Positions 27,810 through 37,209 are shown, counted from the first letter of the stretch. The stretch: 64,000 nt of DNA from an uncultured Halomonas sp. (GCF_947493865.1 NZ_CANLTC010000003.1:124001-188000); one strand, 5' to 3'. Notes: a model not told the origin generated them from the letters alone. Translations and numbers: made by a program.

Positions 27810-27837
27810 TGGAGCAAACGATTTTTGACGTATAGTC
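27810..27837 (+). promoter_or_regulatory. Predicted promoter of the catabolic operon
   Basis: TTGGAG at 27810-27815 and TATAGT at 27832-27837 are spaced by 16 bases, placing the start of transcription near 27844, upstream of the ATG at 27871. The region between the LysR gene and the hydrolase is only 90 bases, so the regulator must bind over or next to this promoter. Confidence 0.4.
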
Positions 27838-27870
27838 GTTTAAAAGCAACTACATCATGAGCGTAATTGC

Positions 27871-29463
27871 ATGTCTCATCATGACGCTATCCTGCAGTTC
27901 GTCGATCGGCGCATGCCGGAGCTGTCCGAGTGGAACCAGACCATCTGGCAGTGGGGCGAAACGGCGTGGCGGGAGTATCGGTCGGCCCGCTTTTACGTGG
28001 ACCTGCTCCGGGCGCGGGGTTTCGAGGTCGAGGAAGGATCCGGGGGCATGCCCACCGCCTTCTGTGCCGTATGGGACAACGGCCCCGGCCCGACCCTGGG
28101 CGGCTACGCGGAATACGATGCGATCCCCGGCAACTGTCAGGCGGCGGACGTGGTGCAGCGGCCCCGCGATGGCTTGAGCCCCTGGGCCGGGGGACACACC
28201 GACCCGCATTCGGCGCTGGGCATCGGGGCCCTGGGGGGCTTTCTTGCGGCCCAGGACGCCATGAAGGCGCACAACATTCCAGGGCGCCTGAAGTTCTTCG
28301 GCGAGCCCGCGGAGAAGGTGCGCGGTTCCAAACCGCTGCATGCCGCCGCCGGGTATTACGACGATCTCGATGCGGCGATCAGCTTTCATCCTTTCTACAT
28401 GCTGCCCCTGTGCAACACGACCCGCTGGGATACCCATTGCGGCGGCGCCTACGGCGTGATCTATACCTTTACCTGCGATCAGCCGCATACCTGGATGACG
28501 AGCGAGGCGAGTTCGCCGATTCCAGCCTCCCACGCCAGTGCGCGAGCCCCCGGTGCCAACGATGCGGTGGTGCAGATGTATCAGTCGGGCAAGGGACTGC
28601 GCGAGCATGTGCTGGCCAGCGGCGTGAACTGGTCCATGAACGAGGTGATTCTCAATGCCGGCCAGGCCACGGCGGACAACCAGCCTGCTCAGATGTCCCA
28701 GATCATGTACTTCATCCGCGTGCCCACGGTGGAAATGGCCGAGCATGTGGTGAAAGGCCTCGATCATTTCGCCGAAAATGCTGCGAGGCTGACTCACTGC
28801 GAGGTCAAGCGCGACTGGGTGGCGAAATCGCGCCCCGGCCTGCCCAATCACGCCATGGCGGAGCTCACCTATCGCAATCTGGAGCGGGTAGGCGCGCCGC
28901 AGTTTGGCCCCGAGGCCATCGAGCTGGCGCAGCAGATTCAGCGCAATCTTGGCCTGGAGCCGATGGACAGGCCTTATCTGCCCGCCATCGAATCCCTTGT
29001 CGAGCCCCAGGAAGCAGAGCGCCTTTTAAGAGAGATTCTGCCCCCCAATCAGAAGCATTTCACCTCGGATGATTACACCGAATACAGCTGGCATGCCCCC
29101 ACGGTGCGGCTGTATATAGGACGTCCGGCGCTTGACCTGCCGGCGGGCGTGAAGGAAGGTTATCCGGCCTGGGTGATGAATGCCCTCGGTGGCCTGGCGC
29201 CCTGTATCGATCCGATGATCGCGGTGGCCTCGAAGACAGTCGGGCTCACCTTGATGGACCTGCTGACGCAACCCGAGGTGCTGGAAAAGGCCAAAAGCGA
29301 GTTCCGGGAGCGAACCGGCGGCGGCATCGGGGGAGATGAGTGGATGGCACCGCTTTGCGACTATCCGCCGCCTCTCGATTTTCGCTGGCCGGAATACATC
29401 ACCACGGCTCGCGGCAAGGACGACTGGGTGATTCCGGCTCGCGATGGCGATATTGGCACTTGA
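27871..29463 (+). CDS. M20-family amidohydrolase, AbgB (p-aminobenzoyl-glutamate hydrolase B)-like
   Basis: A 530-residue zinc-dependent hydrolase of the M20 peptidase family. GGYAEYDAIPGNCQAAD (about 73-90) and the histidine-containing GGHTDPHSALGIGALGG region supply metal ligands; GEPAEKVRGSKP holds the catalytic glutamate pair and SFHPFYMLP another ligand. It resembles the B subunit of p-aminobenzoyl-glutamate hydrolase and other amide-bond hydrolases, but is longer and has no A-subunit partner here. It leads a run with a thiamine-diphosphate decarboxylase and a TRAP transporter. Substrate unknown; an N-acylated or N-arylated amino acid is the best guess. Confidence 0.85.
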   Translation: MSHHDAILQFVDRRMPELSEWNQTIWQWGETAWREYRSARFYVDLLRARGFEVEEGSGGMPTAFCAVWDNGPGPTLGGYAEYDAIPGNCQAADVVQRPRDGLSPWAGGHTDPHSALGIGALGGFLAAQDAMKAHNIPGRLKFFGEPAEKVRGSKPLHAAAGYYDDLDAAISFHPFYMLPLCNTTRWDTHCGGAYGVIYTFTCDQPHTWMTSEASSPIPASHASARAPGANDAVVQMYQSGKGLREHVLASGVNWSMNEVILNAGQATADNQPAQMSQIMYFIRVPTVEMAEHVVKGLDHFAENAARLTHCEVKRDWVAKSRPGLPNHAMAELTYRNLERVGAPQFGPEAIELAQQIQRNLGLEPMDRPYLPAIESLVEPQEAERLLREILPPNQKHFTSDDYTEYSWHAPTVRLYIGRPALDLPAGVKEGYPAWVMNALGGLAPCIDPMIAVASKTVGLTLMDLLTQPEVLEKAKSEFRERTGGGIGGDEWMAPLCDYPPPLDFRWPEYITTARGKDDWVIPARDGDIGT

Positions 29464-29497
29464 TTTGAAAGACCGATTTAAAAAGGAACCAGGCGAT

Positions 29498-31117
29498 ATG
29501 AACTGCGCGGAATGGTTGGTGGACCTGCTCGAACACACCTATGGCGTGGACACCATCTACGGCATTCCCGGTGTGCATACGGTCCAGATGTATCGGGGCG
29601 TCGCCACCAGCGGGATTCGGCACGTCACGCCCCGGCATGAGCAGGGCGCCGGTTTCATGGCCGATGGTTATGCCCGGGCAAGCGGCAAGCCCGGGGTGTG
29701 TTTCATCATTACCGGGCCGGGCATGACCAACATCACCACCGCCATGGCCCAGGCCTATGCCGATTCCATTCCCATGCTGGTGATTTCCAGCGTCAACCCC
29801 CGCGACCAGCTGGCGCTGGGGGAAGGCCGGTTGCACGAGCTGCCGAATCAGCAGCAACTGGTCGCCGGCCTCTGCGCCTTCAGTCATACCTTGATGGATG
29901 CGAAGAACCTGCCCAAGGTGCTGGATCGCGCTTTCAGCGTGTTTCAGGGTGGCCGTCCTCGGCCGGTGCACATCGAGATTCCCCTCGATGTCATCGTGCA
30001 GGAGATACCCCAGGAGCGACTAAGCCATCGATGGCGATCACCCACGCCGATTGCCGCACCGGCCACGGCGGTGGACGAGGCGCTTGACTGGCTGCAAGGC
30101 GCCAAGCGTCCTTGGCTGTTGGTGGGTGGCGGGGCGCTTGCTGCCGGCGAACAGGTACATGCATTGGCAGAGTGCCTGGGGCTGCCGGTGTTCACCACGG
30201 TCAACGCCAAGGGCCTGATGCCTGCCGGGTATCCACTGAATATGGGGTCGACCCAGTCCTATGAGTGTGTCCTGCGTGAAGCGCCTGAGGCTGACGTCGT
30301 TCTGGCCATCGGCACCGAACTGGGAGAGACGGATTACGATGTTTCATTCCAGGATCGTTTTCGCATAGCAGGGCGGTTGATACGGGTGGATGTGGAAAGC
30401 GCGCAGCTGTATCGCAACCAGGCACCCGATCTGGCCATTCACGCGGACGCCGCCACGTTCATCAATCAACTGCTCGAGCATGCCCATCAGACACAGACTC
30501 GACGCGCGGCGGATGAAGCGGGCATTGCCAGGCTCAAGCAGGAAATCGATGCCGAAACCCCCGCTGAATGGAAGGCGGTGTCCCGACTCATGGAGAGCGT
30601 CTACGAGGTGCTGCCGGATGCCGTGATGGTCGGGGATTCCACCGAGCCGGTCTACGTCGGCAACATGACCGTACAACCCAATGCGCCGCGGCGCTGGTTC
30701 AATTCATCCACCGGCTACGGCACGCTTGGCTATGCCCTGCCGGCGGCGATCGGGGCGCGTCTGGCGCGACCCGACCTGCCGGTGCTGGCTATCGTGGGAG
30801 ACGGCGGCTTTCTTTTCACTCTGAGCGAGCTGGCGACGGCGGTCGAAGCCAAGGTGGGTCTCATCGTCTTGCTGTGGAACAACAGCGGCTATGGCGAGAT
30901 TCGCAAGTACATGGACGACCATGACGTTCAGCGGGTCGGGGTGGATCTGTGGATGCCGGATTTCGAACCCATCACCCAGGGGTTCGGCTGTCGCCACGAC
31001 CATGTGACAGGCCCTGATGGGCTGAAAGAGCTTCTCCACGATGGTGCGCCCGCCGATCGTCCCTGGATCATCGAGATCGACCAGGCCGCCTGGATGGATG
31101 CCTGCGCAGAGAAGTGA
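29498..31117 (+). CDS. Thiamine-diphosphate-dependent decarboxylase (AruI/acetolactate-synthase-like)
   Basis: A 539-residue enzyme of the acetolactate synthase/pyruvate oxidase family: the N-terminal Pyr domain with catalytic Glu48 in PRHEQGAGFMADGYAR, a central Rossmann-like domain, and a C-terminal PP domain with the thiamine-binding GDGGFLFTLSEL and NNSGYGE. It is most like proteins annotated as 5-guanidino-2-oxopentanoate decarboxylase (AruI), which acts on the 2-oxo acid formed by arginine transamination; that substrate is not proven here. The ATG at 29498 with AGGAAC upstream is chosen over an in-frame start inside the preceding gene. Confidence 0.85.
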   Translation: MNCAEWLVDLLEHTYGVDTIYGIPGVHTVQMYRGVATSGIRHVTPRHEQGAGFMADGYARASGKPGVCFIITGPGMTNITTAMAQAYADSIPMLVISSVNPRDQLALGEGRLHELPNQQQLVAGLCAFSHTLMDAKNLPKVLDRAFSVFQGGRPRPVHIEIPLDVIVQEIPQERLSHRWRSPTPIAAPATAVDEALDWLQGAKRPWLLVGGGALAAGEQVHALAECLGLPVFTTVNAKGLMPAGYPLNMGSTQSYECVLREAPEADVVLAIGTELGETDYDVSFQDRFRIAGRLIRVDVESAQLYRNQAPDLAIHADAATFINQLLEHAHQTQTRRAADEAGIARLKQEIDAETPAEWKAVSRLMESVYEVLPDAVMVGDSTEPVYVGNMTVQPNAPRRWFNSSTGYGTLGYALPAAIGARLARPDLPVLAIVGDGGFLFTLSELATAVEAKVGLIVLLWNNSGYGEIRKYMDDHDVQRVGVDLWMPDFEPITQGFGCRHDHVTGPDGLKELLHDGAPADRPWIIEIDQAAWMDACAEK

Positions 31118-31209
31118 ATTTTATAAAAACGACGGACAGCTGTCGTCATCGAACAGGGTCTGTCATGTATCTGGCGCGCTGAATCCGTGCCTACAAGCGA
31201 GGAAGAACC

Positions 31210-32244
31210 ATGAATAACGACAAGAGTTTCAAGAACGCGTGGATGAAGAGTTTCGCCGTGGTGTCACTGGCAATAGGCGCCTTAGCCCAGGTCGATGCGC
31301 CGGCCCTGGCCCAGGACGAGACCGTCACGCTGCGCATGCAGCGTTACACCGGCACCGAAGAAGACAAGATTTTCCAGCGCTACGTGGACAAGCTCTCCGA
31401 GGCGAGCGATGGCCGCATCAAGGTCAACATGTTCCGCGGCGGAGAGCTGGTACCGAACGACCAGATGTTCGGCGCGCTGCGTGCCGGCACACTACAGATG
31501 ATCTATGGCTATGGCGGCTACTGGGGTGGTCAGATGGATACCGCCATTACCGAGTCCGGATTGCCGCTGGCCTGGACCGATCTGGAAGAGGCCAAGGAAC
31601 TCTGGAACGAGCGAGGGTTCGGCGAGTTGCTCGCCAACAACTACGAGAAGATGGGCGTACATTACACTGTGCCGGTCTTCGGTGGAAAATTCGATCTGCT
31701 TTCCAAGGAGCCGGTCGAGTCGCTGGAAGAGATGAGTGAGCGGAAGATTCGCGCCACGCCATCCGTGGCGGCGGTTCTGGAGAAGTTCGGCGTATCCACG
31801 GTGTATATTCCGCCTCAGGAGTTCTATATCGCCCTCAGCACCAATGCCATCGATGGCCTGATCTACGGCGGCCCTTATGACTATAGCGTGCTCAAGCTGA
31901 ATGAAATCGCGACGGACTACACCAACCTCAACATGCTCTACCCGGGGTTCGTGGACAATGTGCTGATCAACAAGCGCACCTGGGACAAGATTCCCGAAGA
32001 CCTGCAGAACGTGATCACCGACGTGACGGCGGAATGGGCCGACTACCGGCATCAGAAATTCGTGGAATGGAACGAGGCAGCGGAAGAGGAGTTCACGATC
32101 CATAGTCTGCCGGAGAGCGACCAGAAGCGCATGACCGAAGCCGCCCAGTCGGTCTGGGACGCGGAAGCAGAGAAATCCGACACCGCCGCCGAGGCAATCG
32201 AGATGATTCGTCAGATGGCCAAGGACAAGGGCCGCCTGGAATAA
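31210..32244 (+). CDS. TRAP transporter substrate-binding protein DctP
   Basis: A 344-residue periplasmic protein with a signal peptide (hydrophobic core FAVVSLAIGALAQV, likely cleavage after ALA near residue 34). The DctP fold is indicated by LRMQRYTGTEEDKIFQRYVD, GELVPNDQMFGALRAGTLQM (in two parts) and ERKIRATPS, where the conserved Arg normally grips the substrate carboxylate. It is the first of three TRAP genes; GAGGAAGAACC precedes the ATG. The ligand is probably a carboxylate processed by the hydrolase and decarboxylase upstream. Confidence 0.93.
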   Translation: MNNDKSFKNAWMKSFAVVSLAIGALAQVDAPALAQDETVTLRMQRYTGTEEDKIFQRYVDKLSEASDGRIKVNMFRGGELVPNDQMFGALRAGTLQMIYGYGGYWGGQMDTAITESGLPLAWTDLEEAKELWNERGFGELLANNYEKMGVHYTVPVFGGKFDLLSKEPVESLEEMSERKIRATPSVAAVLEKFGVSTVYIPPQEFYIALSTNAIDGLIYGGPYDYSVLKLNEIATDYTNLNMLYPGFVDNVLINKRTWDKIPEDLQNVITDVTAEWADYRHQKFVEWNEAAEEEFTIHSLPESDQKRMTEAAQSVWDAEAEKSDTAAEAIEMIRQMAKDKGRLE

Positions 32245-32271
32245 TCCAGGCCGCGTTGCGTGGAGTCGCCT

Positions 32272-32817
32272 ATGCGCTGGTTGAAAGCATGGATACGCTG
32301 GCAGGACCGCCTGAGTGAAATACTCGGGCGGGTCATTGCCTGGATGTGTTTTGCCATTGTCTGCATTCTGATGTTCGAGGTCATCTCGCGTCAGTTTCTG
32401 AACGCACCTACCACCTGGGCGCATGAGTCTTCCACGTTGATGTATGGCACCTATGCGATTCTTGCCGGGTTCTACACCGAGAAATGGCAAGGCCATGTGC
32501 GCACCGACATCATTTACCAGCACTTCCCCCAACGGCTCAAGGCGCTGGTGAGCATGCTCATCGGTATCGCGGTGATCACCTTGTTGCTGGTGGTCTTGAG
32601 AGGGGCGGTCGATTTTGCCTGGATGTCCTTCGAGATTCGCGAGCAGTCGTTTCGTAGCACCTGGGCACCGATCATCTGGCCGGTAAAGCTGATGATTCCG
32701 GTAGCGATCATATTGATTATTCTACAAATGCTGGCCAACATCGGGCGTCATCTCTGTGTCGTGCTGGGCGCACCAATGGATGAGCCGAAACACGACCCGG
32801 AGATCCCCCATGCTTGA
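32272..32817 (+). CDS. TRAP transporter small permease (DctQ)
   Basis: A 181-residue four-helix membrane protein (segments at about 16-36, 50-68, 90-110 and 130-150) with the family-typical FEVISRQFLNAPTTWAHE region. TRAP transporters use the sodium or proton gradient to import organic acids with DctP and DctM. The ATG at 32272 has GGAG six bases upstream; a GTG four codons earlier is less likely. It overlaps dctM by eight bases. Confidence 0.92.
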   Translation: MRWLKAWIRWQDRLSEILGRVIAWMCFAIVCILMFEVISRQFLNAPTTWAHESSTLMYGTYAILAGFYTEKWQGHVRTDIIYQHFPQRLKALVSMLIGIAVITLLLVVLRGAVDFAWMSFEIREQSFRSTWAPIIWPVKLMIPVAIILIILQMLANIGRHLCVVLGAPMDEPKHDPEIPHA

Positions 32818-34132
32818 GATCGATCCGGTCCTGCTTACCGCCTTGATGTTCGGTTCCATGCTGGTACTGATGGCCGTGGGCATGCCGCTGGCCTGGACGC
32901 TGCTCGGCGTAGGCGTGGTATTCGGCTATGTGATCTGGGGGCCGGACAGTCTGGGCATCCTCATGCCGTCGTTGTTCGGGTTGATGAATGAGTTCATTCT
33001 CGTCGCCCTGCCACTGTTCATTCTGATGGGCATGATCCTGGAGCGATCCGGTATCGCCGACAGCCTGTTCGAGATGGTCTACAAGCTGATGGGCAGCGTG
33101 CGCGGCGGCCTGGGCATGGGTACCGTGCTGATCTGTGCCCTGATCGCGGCGATGGTGGGCATCACCGGTGCGGCGACGATCAGCCTCGGCCTGATCGCCT
33201 TGCCGGCCATGCTGAAGCGCGGCTACGACAAGCGCCTTTCAGCGGGGGTCATCATGGCCGGTGGCGCGCTGGGATTCTTGATCCCGCCCTCCCTGGTCAT
33301 GATCATGTACGCCTTCCTCACCCGGGAATCCATCGGCAAGCTATTTGCCGCCGGGGTCATGCCGGGGCTGATGCTGGCCGTGATCTACATGATCTATATC
33401 GCCATTCGCTGCAAGATCGATCCGCGACTGGGGCCGCCCCTGGATAAATCCGAACGAGTCGATACCTGGGGCAAGATCAAGGCGCTGCGTGCCATCATCC
33501 TGCCGGGCGGTCTGATCGTGGTGGTGCTGGGCTCCATGGCGCTGGGCTACACATCGCCCACCGAAGCCTCCGCTGTCGGCGCCGCCGGGGCCATGCTGTG
33601 CGCGCTGGCGAACGGCCGGCTCAATTTCAAGATGCTTTCCAGCGCGCTATATTCCACGGCACGCATCATCGGCATGCTGATGTGGATCATGATCGGCGCG
33701 GTGGTGTTCTCCAAGATCTACATCGCCCTGGGTGCCGGACAGGAGATCGTCAATCACATCATCGCAGGCGATCTGAGCCCCTATGTGGTGTTGACCGTCA
33801 TCTTGCTGAGCTACCTGATACTCGGCATGTTCCTCGATGACTCGGCGATTCTGTTCATTACCGTGCCGCTGTATGTCCCGATCATCAAGGCGCTGGGATT
33901 CGATCCCATCTGGTTCGCGACGATTTTCGTGTTGGCCATGCAGACGGCCTATCTCACGCCGCCTTTCGGCTACAACCTGTTCTACATGCGATCGGTGGCG
34001 CCACCGGAAGTGACGACCGGGGATCTTTACCGTGCCGTGCTGCCGTTCATTGCGCTGCAGGTGGTAGGCATCATTCTGGTAGTGGTGTTCCCGCAAATCG
34101 CCCTGTGGCTACCGAACTTGATTTTCGGTTAA
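32810..34132 (+). CDS. TRAP transporter large permease (DctM)
   Basis: A 440-residue polytopic protein with about 12 to 13 helices. DctM features include GMPLAWTLLGVGVVFGY, LVALPLFILMGMILERSGIA (in two parts), GGALGFLIPPSLVMI and YTSPTEASAVGAAGAM. Its ATG overlaps the end of the small permease gene by eight bases. The converging COG0523 gene begins its 3' end 25 bases away. Confidence 0.94.
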   Translation: MLEIDPVLLTALMFGSMLVLMAVGMPLAWTLLGVGVVFGYVIWGPDSLGILMPSLFGLMNEFILVALPLFILMGMILERSGIADSLFEMVYKLMGSVRGGLGMGTVLICALIAAMVGITGAATISLGLIALPAMLKRGYDKRLSAGVIMAGGALGFLIPPSLVMIMYAFLTRESIGKLFAAGVMPGLMLAVIYMIYIAIRCKIDPRLGPPLDKSERVDTWGKIKALRAIILPGGLIVVVLGSMALGYTSPTEASAVGAAGAMLCALANGRLNFKMLSSALYSTARIIGMLMWIMIGAVVFSKIYIALGAGQEIVNHIIAGDLSPYVVLTVILLSYLILGMFLDDSAILFITVPLYVPIIKALGFDPIWFATIFVLAMQTAYLTPPFGYNLFYMRSVAPPEVTTGDLYRAVLPFIALQVVGIILVVVFPQIALWLPNLIFG

Positions 34133-34156
34133 GACAGAAGCTGGCACGCTGGTTGA

Positions 34157-35104
34157 TTATCGGGCCAGTGCCTGCAAGTCGCGATCGAGTGCCGGCCAAT
34201 CGCATTCCGCTGTCTGGCCGATGAATACCAGACGCGTGCCCGGCGTGTCGCGATGGGGGAAAGGGCGGGTCTCGAGCTGGCCGGCGGCGCGCTGTAGTTC
34301 CAGTTGTCGCCCGTCTTCCAGCTGAACCACGCCCTTGATGCGCAGGATGGCCCCTGGCAATCCTTGCAGCAACGTGGACAGCTCGGCGCCATCCATGGCG
34401 CCTCGATGCTCGAAGCTGTGACTGGAAAGCCCCAGCTCGGCGATACCGGTATGGTGGTGAATGGCATCCTTGGCCGAGGGTTCGAGACTGACCGGCGCGT
34501 CGCTGCGCCAGAAGACCAGCTCCGGAGGCAGGCGGGCCTGCTCGGTTTCAATCACCCGTGCGTTGGGCAATAGCCAATTTTCTTTCAATTCTGCGTGGAT
34601 ACCCGGCAGGGCTTGGTCGGCCTTGTTCAACACCAACCAGTCGGCGCTGGCGATCTGCGACTGCAGCAGCGCACGCAGTTCACCTTCGCTTGACTCCAGG
34701 GATCTGGACAGGTCGATTAGGGTCATCACCGCATCCAGATGGCAGCGCTGCCGCAGCGACGGGTAGCGCAGTACGCTGACCACCCGGGCCGGGTCCGACA
34801 CACCGCTACATTCGATCAATACATGATCGAGCTGCTCGCCGCGACTGATCAGTAGCGCCTCGATGCTGCTAGCCAGCTCACCCTGCAAGTTGCAGCATAC
34901 GCAGCCGTTGCTCAGTGAGATCAGGCCTTCCTCTTCTTCACTGATCAGTTCGCGGTCGATGTTGAGCGCACCGAAATCGTTCACCATCACCGCCAGGCGA
35001 CGCCCATCGGCCTGCGACAACAGGTGATTGATCAAGGTGGTCTTGCCAGAACCCAGAAAACCTGCAATCACGGTCACGCCGATCGAAATAGGTGGAGAAC
35101 TCAA
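34157..35104 (-). CDS. COG0523-family GTPase (CobW/YeiR/ZagA group)
   Basis: A 315-residue P-loop GTPase of the G3E group involved in metal delivery. The P-loop is FLGSGKTT at 16-23, the metal-binding CxCC motif is Cys68-Val-Cys70-Cys71, and the base-recognition motif is NKAD. A CobW C-terminal domain follows from about residue 215. There are no cobalamin genes nearby, so CobW itself is unlikely; zinc-related functions are common in this family but no Zur box is obvious. Its ATG overlaps the stop of a small upstream ORF in an ATGA arrangement. Confidence 0.9.
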   Translation of the reverse strand: MSSPPISIGVTVIAGFLGSGKTTLINHLLSQADGRRLAVMVNDFGALNIDRELISEEEEGLISLSNGCVCCNLQGELASSIEALLISRGEQLDHVLIECSGVSDPARVVSVLRYPSLRQRCHLDAVMTLIDLSRSLESSEGELRALLQSQIASADWLVLNKADQALPGIHAELKENWLLPNARVIETEQARLPPELVFWRSDAPVSLEPSAKDAIHHHTGIAELGLSSHSFEHRGAMDGAELSTLLQGLPGAILRIKGVVQLEDGRQLELQRAAGQLETRPFPHRDTPGTRLVFIGQTAECDWPALDRDLQALAR

Positions 35105-35256
35105 GAAGACCTCTGGAGTGGCTGATTGGGTTGATACGGACGGGGTTTACGGCTTTTCACCGGTTTTCTACGCAGGGGCGTAGCATCGAATTGAAGATCG
35201 TAAACAGTGGATAAACGCGAGTCGGCGTTGGAGGCAAATTCAGAAATGGAGTGCAT
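35101..35256 (-). CDS. Small ORF translationally coupled to the COG0523 GTPase
   Basis: A possible 51-residue protein starting MHSISEFASN, with GGAG six bases before the ATG at 35256, and ending in an ATGA overlap with the start of the GTPase gene. The sequence is polar, with a basic Pro/Arg/Lys-rich second half (RRKPVKSRKPRP), without membrane segments or cysteines. I do not recognise a family. The good ribosome-binding site and stop-start overlap suggest real translation, perhaps as a leader for the GTPase; it could also be a chance frame. Confidence 0.45.
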   Translation of the reverse strand: MHSISEFASNADSRLSTVYDLQFDATPLRRKPVKSRKPRPYQPNQPLQRSS

Positions 35257-35417
35257 GTGATGCTCCGCTTTAGCAGTTGAATAAAAGTAGGGCTGCAAGC
35301 TGTGTCAAATCCCCTATCGGCTTCAATCACAACAGAGCGCCCGCTGCTTGTCAACGCTCTCTGGGATGCCTGGACCTTCGCGCGTCGTTGTTCCTATCTG
35401 CCTGGCGCTACCTTGGT

Positions 35418-36998
35418 TCAGCTCAGTACGTGGGCGTCACCTAGACTGATACGGTTGCGTCCTGCCTGCTTGGCGGTATATAGCGCGCCATCGACGGCCC
35501 TGGTCAGTTCTTCGATGTCGTATGGATGTGCCGGCGTATGCAGGGCGATGCCGACACTGATCGTGACCACGGAACTCACGGTAGAGGCCGCATGAGGCAG
35601 AGCGAGGGTTTCGATGGCCAGGCGCAGAGCCTCGGCCTGTTGGACGCTGGTTTCAAAAGGTATGTCGGGGAGGATGACCATGAATTCCTCCCCGCCGGTG
35701 CGGGCGACCAGTTGCTGGGGGCGACTGAAATGCTTGCGCATGGCATCGGCGATGGTCTTCAGGCATTCGTCTCCGGCCGGATGGCCGTAGTGGTCGTTGT
35801 AGGCCTTGAAGTTGTCGATGTCGACCATGAGTAGCGCCAAGGGCTGATCGGAGAGGTTCGCAGCACTCACGGCTTCTTCCAGCCGTTTGTCGAACAGGCG
35901 TCGGTTGGCGAGGCCGGTCAGCGGGTCGCGCTGGGAAAGCTCGATCAATGATGATGTCTGAGAACGCTGATGGTCGAGAAGCTGCTGGAACTTGCGCGCC
36001 AATACCCCGATTTCGTCACGGCGCTGAAGCAAGGACCGGGGCGGGTCGATATCATCCTCCCGCTGAACCCGTTGCGTGAAGGTGGCGAGCCGACGCAAGG
36101 GTGACAGGATCATTCGCTCCAGCAGCAGTAGCACCACAACGACGACCAGCAACCCCACGGTCCAGTAGAGTATCAAGCGAAAGTCATCGATACCCGTCCT
36201 GAAGCTATGACGCGGCAGTTCGGCATTAAGCGCCAAAATAGCCCCTTCGGGCTCGGCGGTCATTCGCCGAGTAGCCGTCATGTTTTGTGAGTCCTTGCGC
36301 TCGATCGTTTGTCGGGGCTGCGCGGTGGCGTTGCTGTCGCTAGGCTCGATAGAAAGCACCAGGCCGGCCCTGTCCTCGAGTTTTGCGAACCATTTATCAT
36401 TCATGGGGCGCATCATCAACAGCCAACCTGCGATCGGGCCATCGCCATTACTTTTGGCGATCGACCAGGCACTGGCCATCGCCTGCTGTGGTCGGGCCTG
36501 AAGCCAGGTACGCGTTTCGTCATCCAGACCACCGGCAATGCGCTGTTGAAGTGACTCCAGAACCGGCGTAGCCCAGGCACAGTCAGCGGTGAGTCCTTCG
36601 CAGGAGGTGTAACGCTCATTTTGGGGATGAATGCCGGCGATCCAGTGCGGCGCGCCATCCGCCTTGAGAAAGACCATGAGGCTCAGGTCGGCGTCTTCGA
36701 AGACCAGGTCGTCTGCGATGTTGGACTCCAGATAATTGTCGGAGTCGCCTTGTACGAAATCGTAGCTGTCGTCCCAGATCGCCCACTCCTTGTTGAGCAG
36801 GCTCAAGTGATTCAGTTCGCCGTTGATGACTCTTACCGCCCTGTCGAGCTCTGCCGTTGCGTATTTTTCTTCTTCGGCGAGCAGTGCCGGGATCACCCAT
36901 TGGCGGGCGATGAGTGCCAGCAGCATCACCGCTATCAAGAGCACGAGGCCCATGACGAAAAAGAAGCGATAGCGTAGAGAGTCGAAAATCGGTGTCAT
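35418..36998 (-). CDS. Membrane-bound diguanylate cyclase with CHASE4-like sensor and HAMP
   Basis: About 526 residues: membrane segment one near 8-30, a periplasmic domain of about 240 residues with a CHASE4-like look (ELDRAVRVINGELNHLSLLNKEWAIWDDSY, in parts), a second membrane segment near 265-285, a HAMP-like linker, and a GGDEF domain with the active-site variant GGEEF, which is competent for c-di-GMP synthesis. The inhibitory RxxD site upstream is degenerate (RPQQ), so product inhibition may be lost. The ATG at 36998 is chosen; an upstream in-frame start at 37046 would add 16 residues. Confidence 0.9.
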   Translation of the reverse strand: MTPIFDSLRYRFFFVMGLVLLIAVMLLALIARQWVIPALLAEEEKYATAELDRAVRVINGELNHLSLLNKEWAIWDDSYDFVQGDSDNYLESNIADDLVFEDADLSLMVFLKADGAPHWIAGIHPQNERYTSCEGLTADCAWATPVLESLQQRIAGGLDDETRTWLQARPQQAMASAWSIAKSNGDGPIAGWLLMMRPMNDKWFAKLEDRAGLVLSIEPSDSNATAQPRQTIERKDSQNMTATRRMTAEPEGAILALNAELPRHSFRTGIDDFRLILYWTVGLLVVVVVLLLLERMILSPLRRLATFTQRVQREDDIDPPRSLLQRRDEIGVLARKFQQLLDHQRSQTSSLIELSQRDPLTGLANRRLFDKRLEEAVSAANLSDQPLALLMVDIDNFKAYNDHYGHPAGDECLKTIADAMRKHFSRPQQLVARTGGEEFMVILPDIPFETSVQQAEALRLAIETLALPHAASTVSSVVTISVGIALHTPAHPYDIEELTRAVDGALYTAKQAGRNRISLGDAHVLS

Positions 36999-37175
36999 AA
37001 GTGGGTGGCTTTCCTCTCGTATGACCTCATTGCGCACTTTCCCCATATGGAAAAAATAGGCGATGCCAAGCCCATATGATATGAAGCCGACCGGAGCGAG
37101 TGTCTTGTTTCAGCAGATGCCACGGCTATCGGCGTGGGCAAGTTATAAGGCGTCTAATTCGAAAATAGCAGAGGT

Positions 37176-37209
37176 GGGGAAAGAAAGAGAGGAAAGAGAA
37201 GGGAGAGAG
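37176..37209 (+). repeat. Uninterrupted polypurine tract in the DGC-metG gap
   Basis: Thirty-four consecutive purines, continued after a single T by ten more. The roughly 360-base gap between the diguanylate cyclase start and the metG stop (36999-37360) shows no convincing gene; this tract is its only notable feature. Confidence 0.6.

Noticed and set aside
27850..28851. 333-codon minus-strand frame opposite the AbgB-like gene
   Set aside because: His/Gly/Arg-rich shadow of the M20 hydrolase, no start signals.
31492..32532. 346-codon minus-strand frame opposite the TRAP genes
   Set aside because: Antisense shadow of dctP and dctQ with the composition expected from reverse reading of GC-rich codons.
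34157..35104. Cobalamin biosynthesis protein CobW
   Set aside because: Family level is right, but there are no cobalamin genes in the neighbourhood, so only the general COG0523 name is supported.
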